Below the pieces are notes generated by a model that saw only the letters and a program-made list of their open reading frames with translations, did no database searches and was not told the origin of the DNA. A stretch of DNA of 64,000 nt from Chitinophaga sp. SYP-B3965 (lineage in GTDB: Bacteria > Bacteroidota > Bacteroidia > Chitinophagales > Chitinophagaceae): positions 1,984,001-2,048,000 of the forward strand of contig NZ_WJFD01000001.1 of assembly GCF_009647655.1 (NCBI RefSeq), written 5' to 3'. A program made the position numbers and the translations under genes. This document shows, one piece after another, positions 35,917-44,998 of this stretch; position 1 is the first letter of the stretch; each line of letters opens with the position of its first letter.

Positions 35917-36734
35917 AAGGTTTTCGGGTAGATCAGCGGATTCTGTTCGTTGTTATTTAGCGGATCTCCAATTTTAAGTGTTTGCAGGTAATCATCCGGG
36001 AGGATGTTCTTTTGCCCGTTAAAAATATTGCCTTCCGGCATATAGGCACAGGTCATTGCACGGCGGAAACCATTGGTCATATTGGCACCCGCCCCATGGA
36101 TCGTTAACCCATTATGGAAAGAACAGCTGCCGGCTTTCATGGGCGCAGCAACTGATGCAGTTTTGGCTAATTGAGGATACACGGTAAAGATGCCATCCAT
36201 ATTTTTTCCGATACCGCTATTCTCAAAACTCGTTTGCTGAAAAGATCCCGGTATGAAATACAGGCAGCCATTCTCATAAGTGGCATCGTCCAGCGCTACC
36301 CAGATGGATAGCGCTTTACGATCGGAGAAAGACCAGAACGGTGTATCAAGATGCCAGGCAGTGGCATTGGCCCAGGGCCGTTTAAACAGCGCCTGATCGT
36401 GCCAGATCCTGATGCCTTCAGCACCGGAAAGCTGAGCAGCCATCTGGCCGATACGTTCATCCAGCATGATATCTTTTACTCCTTCATGCGTTTGCCAGAG
36501 ATTGAGCAACTGGTCAAACACTTTACCGAAGTAATCAGCATCTTCATTGATCCCATCATCCTCTCCCACTTTAGTATCCTTGCCCGGCATTTTTCTGCCG
36601 GCCCTTTGTTCAACTGCTTCCATCACCACATTGCGCCAGTGTGCCAGTTCATCCTTCGAGAGGAAGTCTTCTATTACAATAAACCCATTTTTCTGATAGC
36701 TTTCAATTTGCGCTTTATCCAATGTGTATTTCAT
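35913..36734 (-). CDS. phytanoyl-CoA dioxygenase (PhyH) family Fe(II)/2-oxoglutarate oxygenase
   Basis: A 273-residue soluble protein with the double-stranded beta-helix of PhyH oxygenases. The iron triad is visible as H and D in WHLDTPFWSF and the distal His in LTIHGAGAN; the Arg in NGFRRAMTCAYMP would bind 2-oxoglutarate. The N-terminus MKYTLDKAQIESYQKNGFIVIEDFLSKDEL is the usual start of this family. It has no signal peptide, so it acts in the cytoplasm. It lies between SusD (12 bases) and the isomerase (4-base overlap) in a glycan-utilisation operon, which is unusual and suggests oxidation or demethylation of an imported sugar. Confidence 0.87.
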   Translation of the reverse strand: MKYTLDKAQIESYQKNGFIVIEDFLSKDELAHWRNVVMEAVEQRAGRKMPGKDTKVGEDDGINEDADYFGKVFDQLLNLWQTHEGVKDIMLDERIGQMAAQLSGAEGIRIWHDQALFKRPWANATAWHLDTPFWSFSDRKALSIWVALDDATYENGCLYFIPGSFQQTSFENSGIGKNMDGIFTVYPQLAKTASVAAPMKAGSCSFHNGLTIHGAGANMTNGFRRAMTCAYMPEGNIFNGQKNILPDDYLQTLKIGDPLNNNEQNPLIYPKTL

Positions 36735-36746
36735 AAATGGAAGATT

Positions 36747-38324
36747 TTAATAACCCTGGTTTTGTGTCAGTTTGGTATTGATCTGCCTTTCTGAGAAAGG
36801 GATGGCAAATATCAGTTTGTCGTTGTTCACCGTGTAAGAACCGGGTAACAGGTAACCGTAGGTAGCTTTCATCACAATGCCATGTGCATTCATTACGGCT
36901 ACAGCCTGTTTGGTACGCACCAGGTCTAACCAGCGATGGTTTTCAAATGCCAGTTCCACTCTTCTCTCTTTCGCGATGATAGCCCGTAACTGCACCTGGT
37001 CTGTAGTAGTGATATCGTTCAGTAAACCGGCTCTTCTGCGTACCCTGTTCAGGTGCGGTAACGCTTCTCCTGATCTGTTGCTTTCATTCAGACTTTCTGC
37101 CAGCATCAGCAACACATCTGAGTATCTGAAAACGGGCCAGTTGTCTTTCGTGTTGTTAACAAGTGTGTATGGCGGATGCAGGTACTTTTTAATGAACCTT
37201 TTGGCGATCTTTCCTGCAGGAGGGCCCGCATACCCAACAATACTAACAATTTTTTCCGGTATAAAATCAGTATTGGAGTTCAGGGCGCCTTCTATCACAG
37301 CAATACTGGCATCCAGCCTTTGATCTCCTGCTTCATAAGCAGCCACCATATCATCTGTAGGGATGTTCCAGCCCCCGTCTGTATTGTTGTAAGTGATACC
37401 CAGGATGTTCAGCGTATTAGGCGTAACAGGAATAAAACGGTAGATCAGGTTGCCCTGTTGCCCGTCCGTACCATCTTTATACTGGATCTCAAAAATAGAC
37501 TCAACACTGTTCTTCTTATTGGGATCAAATACTTCCGCATAAGTAGGCAACAGATCATACCCCATAGTGGTAACGCTTTGCAGCAATGGAACTGCCAGGT
37601 CATACTTCTCACGCGTCATATGCACCAGGGCTAATTCAGTAGCCACCATACCTTTGGTAACACGGCCGGATTGCGGGAACTTAGCCGGTGGCCCCAGTAA
37701 GGCCAGCGCATCTGTGAAATCACTGATGATCTGCGTATAGACAGAATCTACACCTGTACGTGCAAGAAATGCCTGCTCCGCTCCCTTCACTTCATGCAGC
37801 GGCAACGGTACAGCACCATAGTGACGAACGAGATCAAAGTAATAATGTGCACGTAATGCCTTTGCTTCTCCTACGATCTGGTTCTTGTCTGCTTCTGCCA
37901 TTGTAAAATCTATCGTCTCTATCCTGTCCAGGATCACATTTGCACGGGAGATACCAGTATAGGCAGCTCTGTATCTGCTTAATACCACACCGTTGGGCGC
38001 ATCATCCATAAAATCCGCCAGCTGCTCATACCCTATTCCTCCGCGGTCCTTTGCATTATAATCGTAGTGCGTATTATCAGAACGCATCTCATCCATAAAG
38101 AAGGCGATGTTATTGATACCGGAACCAGCCACATAAGTGCCCCTGGTGGCATCGATCGCGCCTCTGAGCGGTGCATAAACACCCGTTACGGCCTGTTGAA
38201 AATCCTGGGTGCTTTTATAAAAATTTCCTTCATTTAACTGCCCTTCCGGGAATTCAGTAAGGAAACGATCCTTGCAGGAAGAGAACAGCAAGACGGTAAG
38301 TATAATATTTATAACAGATTTCAT
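36747..38324 (-). CDS. SusD/RagB family nutrient-binding lipoprotein
   Basis: A 525-residue lipoprotein with lipobox Cys17 (MKSVINIILTVLLFSSC). Family features include NLNEGNFYK-like GQLNEGNFYKSTQDFQQAVTG, SRANVILDRIETIDF, GEAKALRAHYYFDLVRHYGAVPL, WPVFRYSDVLLMLAESLNES, and a C-terminal KERRVELAFENHRWLDLVRT with IPFSERQINTKLTQNQGY. It follows the STN-type SusC by 24 bases and is the glycan-binding lid of that transporter. Confidence 0.96.
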   Translation of the reverse strand: MKSVINIILTVLLFSSCKDRFLTEFPEGQLNEGNFYKSTQDFQQAVTGVYAPLRGAIDATRGTYVAGSGINNIAFFMDEMRSDNTHYDYNAKDRGGIGYEQLADFMDDAPNGVVLSRYRAAYTGISRANVILDRIETIDFTMAEADKNQIVGEAKALRAHYYFDLVRHYGAVPLPLHEVKGAEQAFLARTGVDSVYTQIISDFTDALALLGPPAKFPQSGRVTKGMVATELALVHMTREKYDLAVPLLQSVTTMGYDLLPTYAEVFDPNKKNSVESIFEIQYKDGTDGQQGNLIYRFIPVTPNTLNILGITYNNTDGGWNIPTDDMVAAYEAGDQRLDASIAVIEGALNSNTDFIPEKIVSIVGYAGPPAGKIAKRFIKKYLHPPYTLVNNTKDNWPVFRYSDVLLMLAESLNESNRSGEALPHLNRVRRRAGLLNDITTTDQVQLRAIIAKERRVELAFENHRWLDLVRTKQAVAVMNAHGIVMKATYGYLLPGSYTVNNDKLIFAIPFSERQINTKLTQNQGY

Positions 38325-38348
38325 ACTTTAAAATTGATGGTGAATGCC

Positions 38349-41300
38349 TCAGAAATTGATGTTTGCGCCAAACATGAGTGTTCTCGGAATGGGGAAAGAA
38401 CCATTGTCCTGACCCGCCAGTGTACCGAAATCCCGGGTATCATTCACTTCCGGATTCTGGCCTGGATATTTCGTAAACACAAACGCCTGTTGCAAACTGG
38501 CATAGAAACGGATAGACTGCAAATATTTCAACCGCTTCATATCTGCCGTGTAACCCAATGAAATGTTCTTAATAGTGAGATAATCACCGGAGAACACCCA
38601 GTTGGAATTAGCCAGGCGGTAGAGTTCTGTAGTATTGGCCAATGTTCTCGGCACTTTGCCATTGCCCGGATCCTGCTCAGAGCGCCAGCGGTTGGCCATG
38701 TCCTTGGTTACATTGAAGATCCCGTCTATGTTAACCAGGTTCTGCATATTGGTATTCATGATATCACTACCCGTTTGCCCTGCTATTACAATAGAGAAAT
38801 CAAACTTTTTATACCGGAGGTCATTGGCCATACCAAAAATCATACGTGGGTTAGGATTGCCGATATAATCCTTATCATTCGCATCTATCTTTTTATCTCC
38901 GTTCACATCTTTCATACGGGTAGACCCCACCGCAGAAGTAACATGTTTAGGTTGCGCATTGTATTCAGCCTGCGTCATGTAAATACCATCAAATACATAT
39001 CCCCAGAATTCACCGATCCTTCTGCCTACTGCAGTGCGGTTATAATCGCTGTAGGTATTGATACCACCTATAGGCGTATTATTCTGAAGGGCCATCACTT
39101 TATTATCATTGAAGGAAATATTGAAATTGGTATTCCATTCCAGTTCTCCGGTCAGATTGCGTGTATTGATCTGGAATTCATGGCCCCACATCTGGATAGT
39201 ACCGATATTATATTTTATAGCCCCATAACCGGAAGCCCAGGGAATGACCAGGTTATGCAGCATGTCTCTTGTTTCCTTTTTATAGTAATCGTACGTGAAG
39301 GAAATACGGTCTTTCAGTAAACTCATCTCAAGGCCAATGTCCAGTTGCCGGGAAGTTTCCCAGCCAAGATACTTGTTACCCAACTGGGTAATTGATTGCC
39401 CTGGAGACAATGCGCCATCAAACACATAGTTAGTAGCGCTGAGCAGCGAAACCTGCGTATAATCACCCACATTATGGTTACCTGTCAATCCGTAACTTCC
39501 TCTTATTTTCAAGAGAGACAGTGCTTCTGATTTAGGGAAGAAAGGTTCTTCACTCACTATCCAGCCAACAGAAGCAGAGGGGAAATACCCCCACTTGGTG
39601 AATTCACCAAAACGGGAAGAACCATCCCCGCGGATATTGGCGGTCACGTAATATTTATCCCTGAACTGATAGTTCACCCGGCCAAACCAGGAAGCGAGGG
39701 TCCAGGCTGTATTATTGGTACTGCCTGTAGTAGTACTGGCACCAACGATCCAGGGGATCTTATCACCGGGGAAATTGGAACCATTGATATTCCTGAAGTT
39801 CTGTTCATATTTCTGCGCGCTGTATCCGGCCAGCAGATCAAAACTATGTTCCTTCAATTTGAAATTGTAGGTGAGCAGGTTCTCATTCAACCAGGAAACA
39901 ATATTTGCAGAGTTGGCTGCTGCAGAAGGTATCCGGGGTGGCGGACTGCCAAAAGATCCTGTGGCGGAAGGAAAGAAGGCATTGTAATCGTAATTGCCGA
40001 GATCAGTATTAAATGTGGTCTTGAAATGCAGGTTCGGCAATAGTTCCAGGTCTGCATACACATTAGCCAGCAAACGCAGTGACTTCTGGTTAATGTTCAT
40101 GATCATGAGCTGCTGATAGAAGTTAGGCAGCGCATACATACCATAGGAACTTGTTTTGGTAGGATAAGTTCCATCCGGGTTGATCTTGGGGATCAAAGGA
40201 GAACTGATAAGCCCACCTGAAATCGCGTTACGGTTATTATCAATGGAACTGCTGCGGGTATTCTTATCCACCTGGTAAACGGGATTAAGATTTAAACCCA
40301 GTTTCAGTTTATCATTGGGACGGTATTCGTTATTGGAACGTAAGGAGAACCGTTCCATACCAGTATTATACATCACCCCTTCCTGGTTGAAATAGGTGAG
40401 CGTGGTGCTGGACAATACCTTCTCCGTTCCCGTTGAGATACTCAGGGAATAATTAGAGATAGGTGCCGTTCTCAGCAAGGCATCATACCAGTCTGTTCCT
40501 TCTCCATACTGGGAAGGTGTTCTATAATCCAGCGGAATTTCTGCCAGGCCGGTAGCCGGGTCCTTCCAGTTTTCATACTTAATTTTGTCTTCATAAAATC
40601 CGTTCATAAAAGTGGCAAATTCACGGGCATTCATCATATCCGGCTTACCTCTTTTAGCAACAGACTGCCATCCGTAATAAGTGTTCAGCGTTGTGGTAGT
40701 ACGCCCTAATTTCGCCTGTTTGGTAGTGATGATCACTACACCGTTTGCAGCCCTTGAACCATATAAGGCAGTAGCAGATGCATCTTTCAATACGGAAAAA
40801 CTTTCTATATCATCCGGGTTGAGCAGGTTGATATTTTCATTGGTGATGGGTTGACCATCTACCACTATCAAAGGCTGGTTACCAGAACTCAAAGAAGCAG
40901 CTCCCCTGATCTTAAAGGTCATGCCCTGTCCCGGGCGACCTGATACCTGGCTGATCTGCACACCGGCAACACGCCCCTGCAGTTTCTGCCCGAACTCCGC
41001 CGCAGGGATATCCTGCACTTCTTTGGAAGATACCTTTGAAATGGCGCCCGTAATATTGCGCGCTCGTTGTGTACCATAACTCACTACCACCACTTCCTCT
41101 ATATTACTGTTGGAAGCCTGCAGCTCAACGGAAATGTCCGTACGGCCATTCACCGGCTCTTCCAGTGTAGTATGCCCTATATAACTAAATACGAGTACCG
41201 CTGCCTTTTCTACGCTGATGGTATAAGCCCCGTTCACATCTGTAACCGTACCCACATTGGTGCCCTTTGCTTTTACGGTAACACCTACCAATGGTTGTCC

Positions 41301-41726
41301 TTTTTCGGTTACCTTTCCCTGCACTTTGATCACCTCCACTACAGGTGCAACCACCTCTTCCGGCGGTGCCTGCCTGATAATGATGGTTTTACCGGAGATC
41401 ACATAGGTCACCGGCTGATCCTTCAGGGCAATGTTCAATACATCCCGGAAAGGCATTTCCTTTACGTTTAGGTCCACTTTACGGGTCTGCTGCAACAGGT
41501 GCGTATTATAGAGGAACTGGTAATCGCATTGTTTCCTTATTTCTTCAAATACTTTCTGGAGGGAGATGTTCTTCCCCGATAGCGTTACCGTTTGTGCAGA
41601 AACCTTTGCACTAACTTGTAAACAGGTTGCTGTAATTAGTACTATAAGCAACTTCATGACAAGGAATATTTTAAGGAGATGCCGGATAGAAGTGGCCCTC
41701 CTTTTACTTTGTGTATAGGAATCCAT
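38349..41726 (-). CDS. SusC/RagA family transporter with STN signalling domain
   Basis: An 1125-residue TonB-dependent transporter. After a long N-terminal extension (an in-frame Met24 gives a cleaner signal peptide, MKLLIVLITATCLQVSA) come a secretin/TonB short N-terminal (STN) domain (about 50-115, VTLSGKNISLQKVFEEIRKQC), a carboxypeptidase-like domain (about 133-200), the junction IEEVVVVSYGTQRARN, a plug with QPLIVVDGQPITNENINLL and DDIESFSVLKDASATALYG, and the barrel. The STN domain would touch the FecR protein encoded just upstream, so ligand binding can switch on the ECF sigma factor. It starts the six-gene transport and degradation operon. Confidence 0.96.
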   Translation of the reverse strand: MDSYTQSKRRATSIRHLLKIFLVMKLLIVLITATCLQVSAKVSAQTVTLSGKNISLQKVFEEIRKQCDYQFLYNTHLLQQTRKVDLNVKEMPFRDVLNIALKDQPVTYVISGKTIIIRQAPPEEVVAPVVEVIKVQGKVTEKGQPLVGVTVKAKGTNVGTVTDVNGAYTISVEKAAVLVFSYIGHTTLEEPVNGRTDISVELQASNSNIEEVVVVSYGTQRARNITGAISKVSSKEVQDIPAAEFGQKLQGRVAGVQISQVSGRPGQGMTFKIRGAASLSSGNQPLIVVDGQPITNENINLLNPDDIESFSVLKDASATALYGSRAANGVVIITTKQAKLGRTTTTLNTYYGWQSVAKRGKPDMMNAREFATFMNGFYEDKIKYENWKDPATGLAEIPLDYRTPSQYGEGTDWYDALLRTAPISNYSLSISTGTEKVLSSTTLTYFNQEGVMYNTGMERFSLRSNNEYRPNDKLKLGLNLNPVYQVDKNTRSSSIDNNRNAISGGLISSPLIPKINPDGTYPTKTSSYGMYALPNFYQQLMIMNINQKSLRLLANVYADLELLPNLHFKTTFNTDLGNYDYNAFFPSATGSFGSPPPRIPSAAANSANIVSWLNENLLTYNFKLKEHSFDLLAGYSAQKYEQNFRNINGSNFPGDKIPWIVGASTTTGSTNNTAWTLASWFGRVNYQFRDKYYVTANIRGDGSSRFGEFTKWGYFPSASVGWIVSEEPFFPKSEALSLLKIRGSYGLTGNHNVGDYTQVSLLSATNYVFDGALSPGQSITQLGNKYLGWETSRQLDIGLEMSLLKDRISFTYDYYKKETRDMLHNLVIPWASGYGAIKYNIGTIQMWGHEFQINTRNLTGELEWNTNFNISFNDNKVMALQNNTPIGGINTYSDYNRTAVGRRIGEFWGYVFDGIYMTQAEYNAQPKHVTSAVGSTRMKDVNGDKKIDANDKDYIGNPNPRMIFGMANDLRYKKFDFSIVIAGQTGSDIMNTNMQNLVNIDGIFNVTKDMANRWRSEQDPGNGKVPRTLANTTELYRLANSNWVFSGDYLTIKNISLGYTADMKRLKYLQSIRFYASLQQAFVFTKYPGQNPEVNDTRDFGTLAGQDNGSFPIPRTLMFGANINF

Positions 41727-41795
41727 ACCTTTGCAATGTTTGGGTGTGTTAAGAAATCGTTGACTGACGTTTTTTTCGGCTGCCCAAAGAATCTG

Positions 41796-41818
41796 CAGGA
41801 GCGTCGTAACCGCTCCTG
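41796..41818. other. hairpin between FecR and SusC genes
   Basis: CAGGAGCG (41796-41803) pairs with CGCTCCTG (41811-41818). A TTTTCTTTT run follows on the plus strand, opposite to the genes here. On the minus strand it would be a stable structure in the FecR-SusC intergenic RNA or the SusC leader, which could uncouple the two genes' expression. Confidence 0.5.
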
Positions 41819-41928
41819 TTTTCTTTTGCAGAAATGCTGGTTGTTAGTTTTTTCGCTGGTGGAATTGCCTTTTCATGTGTGGATCAGTTTTTGGTTAATA
41901 ATCTGGTATCTATCATCAATTGCATTAC

Positions 41929-43083
41929 TTACTTTAAAGCGTTTACTGTTACTCTTCTTCCTTCTACCTTAAAATCAATTTCATTGGTCAACTCCAGCAT
42001 CTTCAATACTTCAGAGATATTGGAATTGCGGGAAATATATCCGGAATAGTCTTTCATTTTCATGTTGCCGGTGTATACGGGTTCTATATCATACCAGCGG
42101 GATAACTGCTTCATAATAATGGTGATATTCTCTCCGTTGAACTGGAAAAATCCGTTCTTCCAGGCCACCACCCTTTCCACATCGGGTTTGTCGATCACAA
42201 ACTTAGTGCCACCCTCTTGCATCTGTGCCCGCTCTCCGGGTTTAATAGTGATACGTTCCTTCCCATTTGTTAATCGCACAGCACCTTCCAGCAAAGTAGT
42301 GGCAATAGCGCTTTCATCCTTATAGGCGTTCACGTTAAAATGGGTACCCAGTACTTCAATGGTGGTTTTATCTTCCAGGCTTACTTTAAAAGGGCGTTTC
42401 GCATTTTTAGCGATCTCGAAATAAGCTTCTCCTGTTAATTCCACCTTCCTTTCCGTACCGGTGAATGCAGTAGGGAATTTCAGGGAAGATGCCGCATTCA
42501 GCCATACCTTGCTGCCATCTGGTAAGGTAACAGAATACTGGCCGCCACGCGGTGTGCTGAGGGTGTTAAAACTGACAGCAGCATTTGCGTCAGTAGCTGT
42601 ATAGTGAAGTTGACCATTTTGCTGATTGATAGTGGTGCCTCCCTGCTGGATCACCTGGTTGCCCGCACTGTCCAAAGTGACAACGGTTCCATCTGCAAGG
42701 TGCAGCACTGCTTTGTTGGTACCCGGTGGCACATCATTTTGCGCTGTCATCACCGCCGCCTCCTCTTTCCAGGACATGCTCCGCCAGCTGTAAAACCCGG
42801 CAAAAATCACCACCAAAACGGCAGCGGCGGCAGCCAGCCCGCGCCACCAGTTGATATGTTTACGGGTATGGGATTGTACGTTCGAGAGGATCTGTTCGCT
42901 TTGTGTATCGCTGAATACGTTCCCTTTTGGCTCAAAAAGGAGGTATGCTTCTTCCATGAGTAACTTTACAGCAGCTTCATTTTCAGGCTGGTCCATCAGC
43001 AGGCTCAACTCATCCAGCTCCTGCCGGGTGGCCGTTTTCTGGAAATAACGGTAAAACAAATAGGTGAGCCTTTCATTAGCCAT
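41929..43083 (-). CDS. FecR family anti-sigma factor
   Basis: A 384-residue inner membrane regulator. The N-terminal cytoplasmic part (about 1-85, LTYLFYRYFQKTATRQELDELSLL) would hold the sigma factor. One transmembrane helix follows (about 83-101, WWRGLAAAAAVLVVIFAGFY), and then the periplasmic FecR domain with the typical STPRGGQYSVTLPDGSKVWLNAASSLKFP and a C-terminal DUF4974-like STN-contacting end (FNGENITIIMKQLSRWYDIEPVY). It lies 173 bases after the sigma gene and 202 before the STN-type SusC, forming the usual cell-surface signalling trio. Confidence 0.95.
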   Translation of the reverse strand: MANERLTYLFYRYFQKTATRQELDELSLLMDQPENEAAVKLLMEEAYLLFEPKGNVFSDTQSEQILSNVQSHTRKHINWWRGLAAAAAVLVVIFAGFYSWRSMSWKEEAAVMTAQNDVPPGTNKAVLHLADGTVVTLDSAGNQVIQQGGTTINQQNGQLHYTATDANAAVSFNTLSTPRGGQYSVTLPDGSKVWLNAASSLKFPTAFTGTERKVELTGEAYFEIAKNAKRPFKVSLEDKTTIEVLGTHFNVNAYKDESAIATTLLEGAVRLTNGKERITIKPGERAQMQEGGTKFVIDKPDVERVVAWKNGFFQFNGENITIIMKQLSRWYDIEPVYTGNMKMKDYSGYISRNSNISEVLKMLELTNEIDFKVEGRRVTVNALK

Positions 43084-43150
43084 ATAATAGGATTCTATAG
43101 ACTAAAGACACAGCGGTAATAAAAAAGGGGTAGTTGGGTGGGAATTTTTT

Positions 43151-43292
43151 TATTTTAATATAAAAAAGAAACAACACTGCATCCAAAAAGGGGGTAGCTT
43201 TTTATTTTACCATTAAAAGAAGAAACAACACCGCATCCAAAAAGGGGGTAGCTTTTCATTTTACCATTAAAAGAAGAAACAACACCGCATCC
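43151..43292 (-). repeat. 54-bp tandem duplication of the sigma gene 3' end
   Basis: A 54-base unit is repeated: ACAACACxGC recurs at 43171, 43225 and 43279, each followed by ATCC, and two copies continue with AAAAAGGGGGTAGC. The third copy is the last coding part and stop of the sigma gene. As 54 is a multiple of 3, each downstream copy stays in frame and again encodes a VLFLLLMVK-like tail with its own stop. The leftmost copy has diverged most. Confidence 0.85.
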
Positions 43293-43837
43293 GGGTGGTT
43301 GCGCACATACTGCGTAATAGAACGCAAAGCCAGTTTCATGTGTTTCTTAGCCGTTTCCGTAGAGATGCCGAGTTGGATAGCTATCTCTTCATGTTTCAGC
43401 CTTTTATGCCGGCTGAGGAAGTATACTTTCTGCTGCTGGGGAGGCAGCTTGGCCACTGCCGCATCCAGGATAGCCCGGTAATCATCTTCCCGGTAACCGG
43501 AAGGGATGGCTTCCTGCTCCACCTGCCTGGCCCATTGCTGCTGACGGGCCTGTTCATTCACCCGCTGCCGCAAGCAATTGAAAGCATGGTTCCTGCTGAG
43601 GATAAATAAATAGTGGGTAAAGCTGTTCAGGGAAGGCAGGGTTTCCCTTTTCATCCAGATCTTGATAAAAACATCCTGCACAATATCCTCCGTCATCTCC
43701 ATAGAATCCGTGAGCAGATAGATATATTCCGCCAGCTGCTGGTGATAGGCATAGAACAGTTCTGCAAACGCATCCGGTTCTCCCTGCGCCACCTGCTTCA
43801 GTAATACTGATTCGTTATGAACGGATCTTATTGACAA
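43256..43837 (-). CDS. ECF RNA polymerase sigma factor (Bacteroidota sigma-70 family)
   Basis: A 193-residue ECF sigma factor. Region 2 is at about 20-90 (PDAFAELFYAYHQQLAEYIYLLTDSMEMTEDIVQDVFIKIW) and region 4 at about 125-180 (LPPQQQKVYFLSRHKRLKHEEIAIQLGISTETAKKHM). It ends in the hydrophobic VLFLLLMVK tail that Bacteroidota sigma factors of this type often carry. It is paired with the FecR gene downstream and the STN-type SusC and should drive the SusC-to-GH28 operon. Its last 54 bases are tandemly duplicated after the stop codon. It diverges from an AraC gene across 139 bases. Confidence 0.95.
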   Translation of the reverse strand: MSIRSVHNESVLLKQVAQGEPDAFAELFYAYHQQLAEYIYLLTDSMEMTEDIVQDVFIKIWMKRETLPSLNSFTHYLFILSRNHAFNCLRQRVNEQARQQQWARQVEQEAIPSGYREDDYRAILDAAVAKLPPQQQKVYFLSRHKRLKHEEIAIQLGISTETAKKHMKLALRSITQYVRNHPDAVLFLLLMVK

Positions 43838-43976
43838 TCTAGCTTAGGATTTAACAATAAATTTAAACAAAGTAATTGCTAATTTCAACTTCCTCGCTAA
43901 TATAAGTTGAACCTCATTATTTAGCATCCTGCCCCATCATGCGCTATGTCCATATTTTTCTGATATTTGCCCTGTT

Positions 43977-44906
43977 ATGAAAACAACAGCAGAAAAACTG
44001 GTTTTTAATAAGTTGTACGATCAATATGTGTATCTGAACTTACCACTGGATAAGATAGATCCGCAATCAGATTTCACGATCCACAATCTGAAAGACATCC
44101 ATGATGTCATTCCTTATAAGTCCCCGGTATTCAGGACCAACTTTTTCTCCTTCGTTTTTGTAAAAGATGCATCCGGGCAATACACCACGGACGACCAGGT
44201 ATTCAACACCGTACCCGGTACCATCTACTTCACCAACCCCGGCCATTTTAAATCCTTCGACTGGCGGGAAATGCGGGAAGTATGCCTCGTTACCCTCAGC
44301 GAATCCTTCCTGAAAGAGAATGTACATCCAAAGATCTTTGAAGAGTTCCCCTTCCTCCTGGCAGAAACCGTACCGCCCAGGGTATTGCAGCCCGAGGTGT
44401 TCGCCCAGTTCGAACAGCTGTACCTCCAGATAGAGAAAGAGTACTTTGGGGACTCCCTCTACCGGAACCGCCTCATCGGCAACCTCTTTGTGGTATTGCT
44501 GCTGAAGATCAAGGAATACTTCTGGGAAGATTATAACCCTATATATGAAGGGAACAGAAGCTCCCATATCGTCAAAACCTTTAAAAGGACACTGGAAAAA
44601 CACTACCGGGATCTCATGAGCGGCAAGGCAGACAAACCCTACCGTATCCAGGACTACGCAGACGAGCTGAACCTTCACCCCAATTACCTCAGCAATGTGA
44701 TCAAAAGCAAAACCGGTAAACCTATCGGCACCTGGATCTCAGAGAAAACCATTGCAGAAGCCAAGTCCCTCCTGCAGAACTCGGCTATATCTATTAAAGA
44801 GATAGCCTGGCAGTTAGGCTTTACTGAATCCACCCATTTCTCTAACTACTTTAAAAAACATACCGACCTCTCCCCTGTTCTTTTCAGGAAACAACACGTT
44901 TCTTAG
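43977..44906 (+). CDS. AraC family transcriptional regulator
   Basis: A 309-residue regulator with an N-terminal cupin-like sensing half (YKSPVFRTNFFSFVFVKDASGQYTTD, NTVPGTIYFTNPGHFKSF) and a C-terminal AraC double HTH (IQDYADELNLHPNYLSNVIKSKTG and SIKEIAWQLGFTESTHFSNYFKKHTDLSP). The sensing half matches the type common in Bacteroidota regulators of small oxidoreductase genes. The two short-chain dehydrogenase genes follow in the same direction from 93 bases downstream and are the likely targets. Divergent from the ECF sigma gene. Confidence 0.93.
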   Translation: MKTTAEKLVFNKLYDQYVYLNLPLDKIDPQSDFTIHNLKDIHDVIPYKSPVFRTNFFSFVFVKDASGQYTTDDQVFNTVPGTIYFTNPGHFKSFDWREMREVCLVTLSESFLKENVHPKIFEEFPFLLAETVPPRVLQPEVFAQFEQLYLQIEKEYFGDSLYRNRLIGNLFVVLLLKIKEYFWEDYNPIYEGNRSSHIVKTFKRTLEKHYRDLMSGKADKPYRIQDYADELNLHPNYLSNVIKSKTGKPIGTWISEKTIAEAKSLLQNSAISIKEIAWQLGFTESTHFSNYFKKHTDLSPVLFRKQHVS

Positions 44907-44998
44907 GAATTTGTATCTTTTTGTGGAATACCCGTCCTCTTTAGGCCTATAAACAGATGATCTTTGTTCTATCAAAGTAACAAACTAAAACAAATCAT

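Noticed and set aside
43151..43292. CRISPR-like array
   Set aside because: The 54-bp units are contiguous, without spacers, and derive from the sigma gene tail.
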